Source: Candidatus Firestoneibacteriota bacterium (GTDB taxonomy: Bacteria; JACRDZ01). Taken from it: DNA of 16,997 nucleotides. The notes beneath the pieces were generated by a model. The model did no database searches, was not told the DNA's origin, and was given only the letters and a program-made list of their open reading frames with translations. Location of the stretch: positions 1-16,997 of the forward strand of contig JACRDZ010000277.1 in the NCBI GenBank assembly GCA_016212735.1, given 5' to 3'. Below are positions 14,598 through 16,997 of the stretch, one piece after another; positions within the stretch are counted from its first letter, which is position 1, and every line of letters starts with the position of its first letter. Position numbers and translations under genes: made by a program.

Positions 14598-16997
14598 ATG
14601 TTAAATAACAAAGCATATTTTGATGTGATTGTTATTGGAGCCGGACCTGCTGGTATTACTGCTGCAGCGGGTATTGCAAAACAGGGGATAAGTGTTGCTG
14701 TAATTGAAGGAGCCGTATATCCAGGAGCAGAGAATTGGTCAGGGTGTGTCTATTTTGCTGAAAACCTTGTATTGCCTGAAATATTCGGAGAAGAGATTAT
14801 TAAAAATGCCCCTTATGAACGTAAAGTTGTAAAAAGAGGTATATTTATTACAGATGGAGTAACAAGTATTGGAGCAGAATATACTTCGCAGGAGATTTTT
14901 AAACACAGCTATATTGTTCTTCGTCCTATTTTTGACAGATATCTGGCATATGAAGCAAAAAAATTGGGAGTTGTAATTTTTACAGAAGTTCATGCACGCA
15001 ATTTATTGCGCAGGGGAAAAAGAATAATTGGCGTTGATACAGAACGCGGTCCTGTTTATTCAAAAGTTGTTTTCCTTGCTGAAGGAGATGCCAGTGAACT
15101 TGTTGCAAAGGAGGGATATGAAACTTCTTCAAATCCTTCATTTATGCAGGGGATTAAGCTCGTACTTAAACTTTCTAAAATTGAACTGGAAAAACGCTTT
15201 GGTTTAAAAGATGGTGATGGAACAGCATATGAAATTCTTGTTAGAAACGCTAATATTGGCGGACGTACTGTACCTCTTAATATAGCTGGTTTTTTGTATA
15301 CAAACAGAGAAAGCATATCTTTAGGTCTTATCGTATCAATTGAAAATCTTAAAGAAAATTTTAACGGAAACCACAATATCCTTATTGAATGGTACAGGTC
15401 TCTGCCTTTTATAAAAAAAATAACAGAAGGTGCTTCTTTAGTTTCTTTTGGTGCAAAGCTTATTCGAAGCGGCGGGATAAAACAAATGCCTGAACTTGTT
15501 GATGATGGACTCGCGATTGGAGGTGCAAGTACTGGTCTTGGCATTGATCTTCCGTATCCTAATTTTACTGGTCCTGCGACTTGTACAGGAAATATTTTCA
15601 GTAAAGCTGTTGGTAATATAATTAAAAACAATAGTGATTTTACAAAAAAAGAATTAAATGACAAATATGTTGTCCCTCTTTTAAATACTCATTATGCAAT
15701 TAATGCAAAATCTCTTGAAAACTGGCCTTTATATCTTGAAAAAACACGCGCATTATTTGAAAGTTATATAGATTTACCCTTAAGTTTTCTGAATGTTAGC
15801 TACTCTGAGGAATTAAGTCCTATTACACGATTATCAAGCAGAGCAAGAATACTGCGTGATTATCTGTCCCCTAAAAAAATACAGAGTTTAAATAAAGATT
15901 TCAAAATATTTAAACACAGCATTAAATTTAAAATGAACAACATAATATTTTATTTATTACGCAATACAATCATGGAACCATTCTTTTTATTTTCTAAAAA
16001 TGATAATAATTTTAAATTGAAGTTGTTTATTCGTGATAAAGAAGTTACACAAGAAAAGTTACCGTTTTTTATAAAATACAGATTAAAAATATATAATCCA
16101 ATAATAAGAGAAATAATGTCAACAGTTTATAATAATAACTCAGTTCCATGGAAAGATAAACTGTCTGGCGCAGTAAAATCGCTTAAGAGCAGGATCTCTG
16201 TAATTGATATTGTTGGGTTTGGTATTATCTTTTTTATTTATGCAATTATTGCTGGATTTACTGCTTTATATGATGCGATAAGATTTTTTATTTTGAAAGT
16301 ACCGCCGGATAAAATATTAAATAATTTTTCTGAGCATTACAAAAATGAAATGAAGAAAATGTGCAGTCTTGATGCAACATCCGTACGGATAACAGATACA
16401 ATTGAAAAAAAATTATCAACCATAACATATCTTCCTGTTCCAGACTCTCATATTATTTTTAACTGGCCTCTAAAATTGATAGAGAATAAAAATATCGAAA
16501 ATTATTCTATATGGCATATATGCCCAGCTTATGTTTATTCATTTAAAAACGCTTTTACAGGTTATCCTAAATTAAATATAGAATATGAGAATTGTATAAA
16601 ATGTGAAACATGCTGGCATAGTATGGATGTTTTGAACTGGTCAAGAAGCGGGAAACATCGATTAATTTATGAAGTTTATTCAGAGGCTATGGATGAATTA
16701 ATATCTAAAATTAATAAAGAAAGCCCAAAATTACTTACCTATAATAACTCTTCTTCAAATAAAGCTATTTTACCAGATGAGAATATTACTAATAAAATAA
16801 AAGATATAATTGATACTTTCGGAATTATTTGTATTCATTTTTCTTATAGACTCGAACATACAAAATCTCATCTTATTGATAATACAAAAAGAGAATGGCT
16901 GGGAAGACTTTTTTTATGGGCAGAAGAGATAATAAATAAAGCAATTAAAGAAAACACTGATAATGATTTATCTAATATATTGAAAGAAATTGAAGAA
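14598..16997 (+). CDS. FixC/ETF-quinone oxidoreductase-like flavoprotein with membrane segment and [4Fe-4S] motif (partial)
   Basis: 800 codons are visible and the gene runs off the right edge. The FAD-binding Rossmann motif VIVIGAGPAGITAA (10-23) is followed by YPGAENWSGCVYF, as in the FixC/ETF-QO dehydrogenases that pass electrons from electron-transfer flavoprotein to quinone. The second FAD region is near GLAIGGASTGLGIDLPYPNF. A strongly hydrophobic stretch at about 535-566 (IVGFGIIFFIYAIIAGFTAL) looks like one membrane helix. Residues 640-678 (ICPAYVY, then YENCIKCETCWHSMDVLNW) match the ETF-QO C-terminal [4Fe-4S] domain with Cys642, 666, 669 and 672. At least 120 more residues, mostly helical, follow. 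Normal ETF-QO is about 550 residues, so both an internal insertion and a C-terminal extension are present. GGAGGAGAAGGAG precedes the ATG. The electron partners are unknown here. Confidence 0.85.
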   Translation, partial: MLNNKAYFDVIVIGAGPAGITAAAGIAKQGISVAVIEGAVYPGAENWSGCVYFAENLVLPEIFGEEIIKNAPYERKVVKRGIFITDGVTSIGAEYTSQEIFKHSYIVLRPIFDRYLAYEAKKLGVVIFTEVHARNLLRRGKRIIGVDTERGPVYSKVVFLAEGDASELVAKEGYETSSNPSFMQGIKLVLKLSKIELEKRFGLKDGDGTAYEILVRNANIGGRTVPLNIAGFLYTNRESISLGLIVSIENLKENFNGNHNILIEWYRSLPFIKKITEGASLVSFGAKLIRSGGIKQMPELVDDGLAIGGASTGLGIDLPYPNFTGPATCTGNIFSKAVGNIIKNNSDFTKKELNDKYVVPLLNTHYAINAKSLENWPLYLEKTRALFESYIDLPLSFLNVSYSEELSPITRLSSRARILRDYLSPKKIQSLNKDFKIFKHSIKFKMNNIIFYLLRNTIMEPFFLFSKNDNNFKLKLFIRDKEVTQEKLPFFIKYRLKIYNPIIREIMSTVYNNNSVPWKDKLSGAVKSLKSRISVIDIVGFGIIFFIYAIIAGFTALYDAIRFFILKVPPDKILNNFSEHYKNEMKKMCSLDATSVRITDTIEKKLSTITYLPVPDSHIIFNWPLKLIENKNIENYSIWHICPAYVYSFKNAFTGYPKLNIEYENCIKCETCWHSMDVLNWSRSGKHRLIYEVYSEAMDELISKINKESPKLLTYNNSSSNKAILPDENITNKIKDIIDTFGIICIHFSYRLEHTKSHLIDNTKREWLGRLFLWAEEIINKAIKENTDNDLSNILKEIEE

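Noticed and set aside
15056..15664. 202-codon open frame on the minus strand
   Set aside because: It lies entirely antisense to the FixC/ETF-QO coding sequence, whose residues and motifs are convincing. The antisense protein has no recognisable family and no ribosome binding site.
1..16997. tRNA or rRNA genes
   Set aside because: No stretch with a GGTTCRANNCC T-arm motif in a cloverleaf context or rRNA core sequence was noticed on either strand by eye.

Overview
The window is strongly AT-rich bacterial DNA with tightly packed genes, good AAGGAG-type ribosome binding sites and classical TTGACA/TATAAT-like promoters. One sigma-54 type promoter is also visible. The gene set (DnaJ, GcvH, alpha-glucan phosphorylase, GlnRS, PurE, RpiB, SHMT, PIN-PhoH, an ETF-quinone oxidoreductase relative) is bacterial housekeeping. 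Direct glutaminyl-tRNA synthesis, sigma-54 control and a FixC/ETF-QO protein suggest a Gram-negative-type, possibly anaerobic lineage. I cannot name the phylum from the sequence. Several genes are eroding, which fits a genome under reduction or with many decayed mobile elements.

Left part (1-2491). Read on the minus strand, gcvH is followed by a small receiver-Fis regulator, a sigma-54 promoter with an upstream inverted repeat, a 33-codon remnant of a small heat-shock protein gene, and dnaJ, which runs off the left edge. The regulator looks like an NtrC-family protein that has lost its whole AAA+ ATPase domain. The hsp20 gene looks like a start and an end joined together. This is a stress-response locus whose activator and first gene have both been cut down while staying in frame.

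Middle (2492-10363). A plus-strand alpha-glucan phosphorylase (glgP) with a clear sigma-70 promoter ends tail-to-tail with a small protein of unknown function. A compact minus-strand operon follows: purE, an rpiB-glyA gene fusion, two tandem stand-alone cyclic-nucleotide-binding-domain proteins, and glnS. It combines purine synthesis, pentose-phosphate isomerisation and one-carbon supply, with tRNA charging at its end.

Right part (10364-16997). This is an accessory or scarred region. It holds an unassigned segment and a 122-bp element with perfect 23-bp inverted ends upstream of an intact PIN-PhoH ATPase gene with a TTG start. After that come a fragment of an IS630-type transposase, a serine recombinase with an internal deletion, and a small unknown gene paired with an SDH/ClpP-class serine protease gene interrupted by one in-frame TGA. 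A non-coding stretch then carries two covarying hairpins 69 bp apart. The window ends inside a long FixC/ETF-QO-like flavoprotein that has an extra membrane segment and a C-terminal [4Fe-4S] motif.

No tRNA, rRNA, CRISPR array or replication origin was seen.
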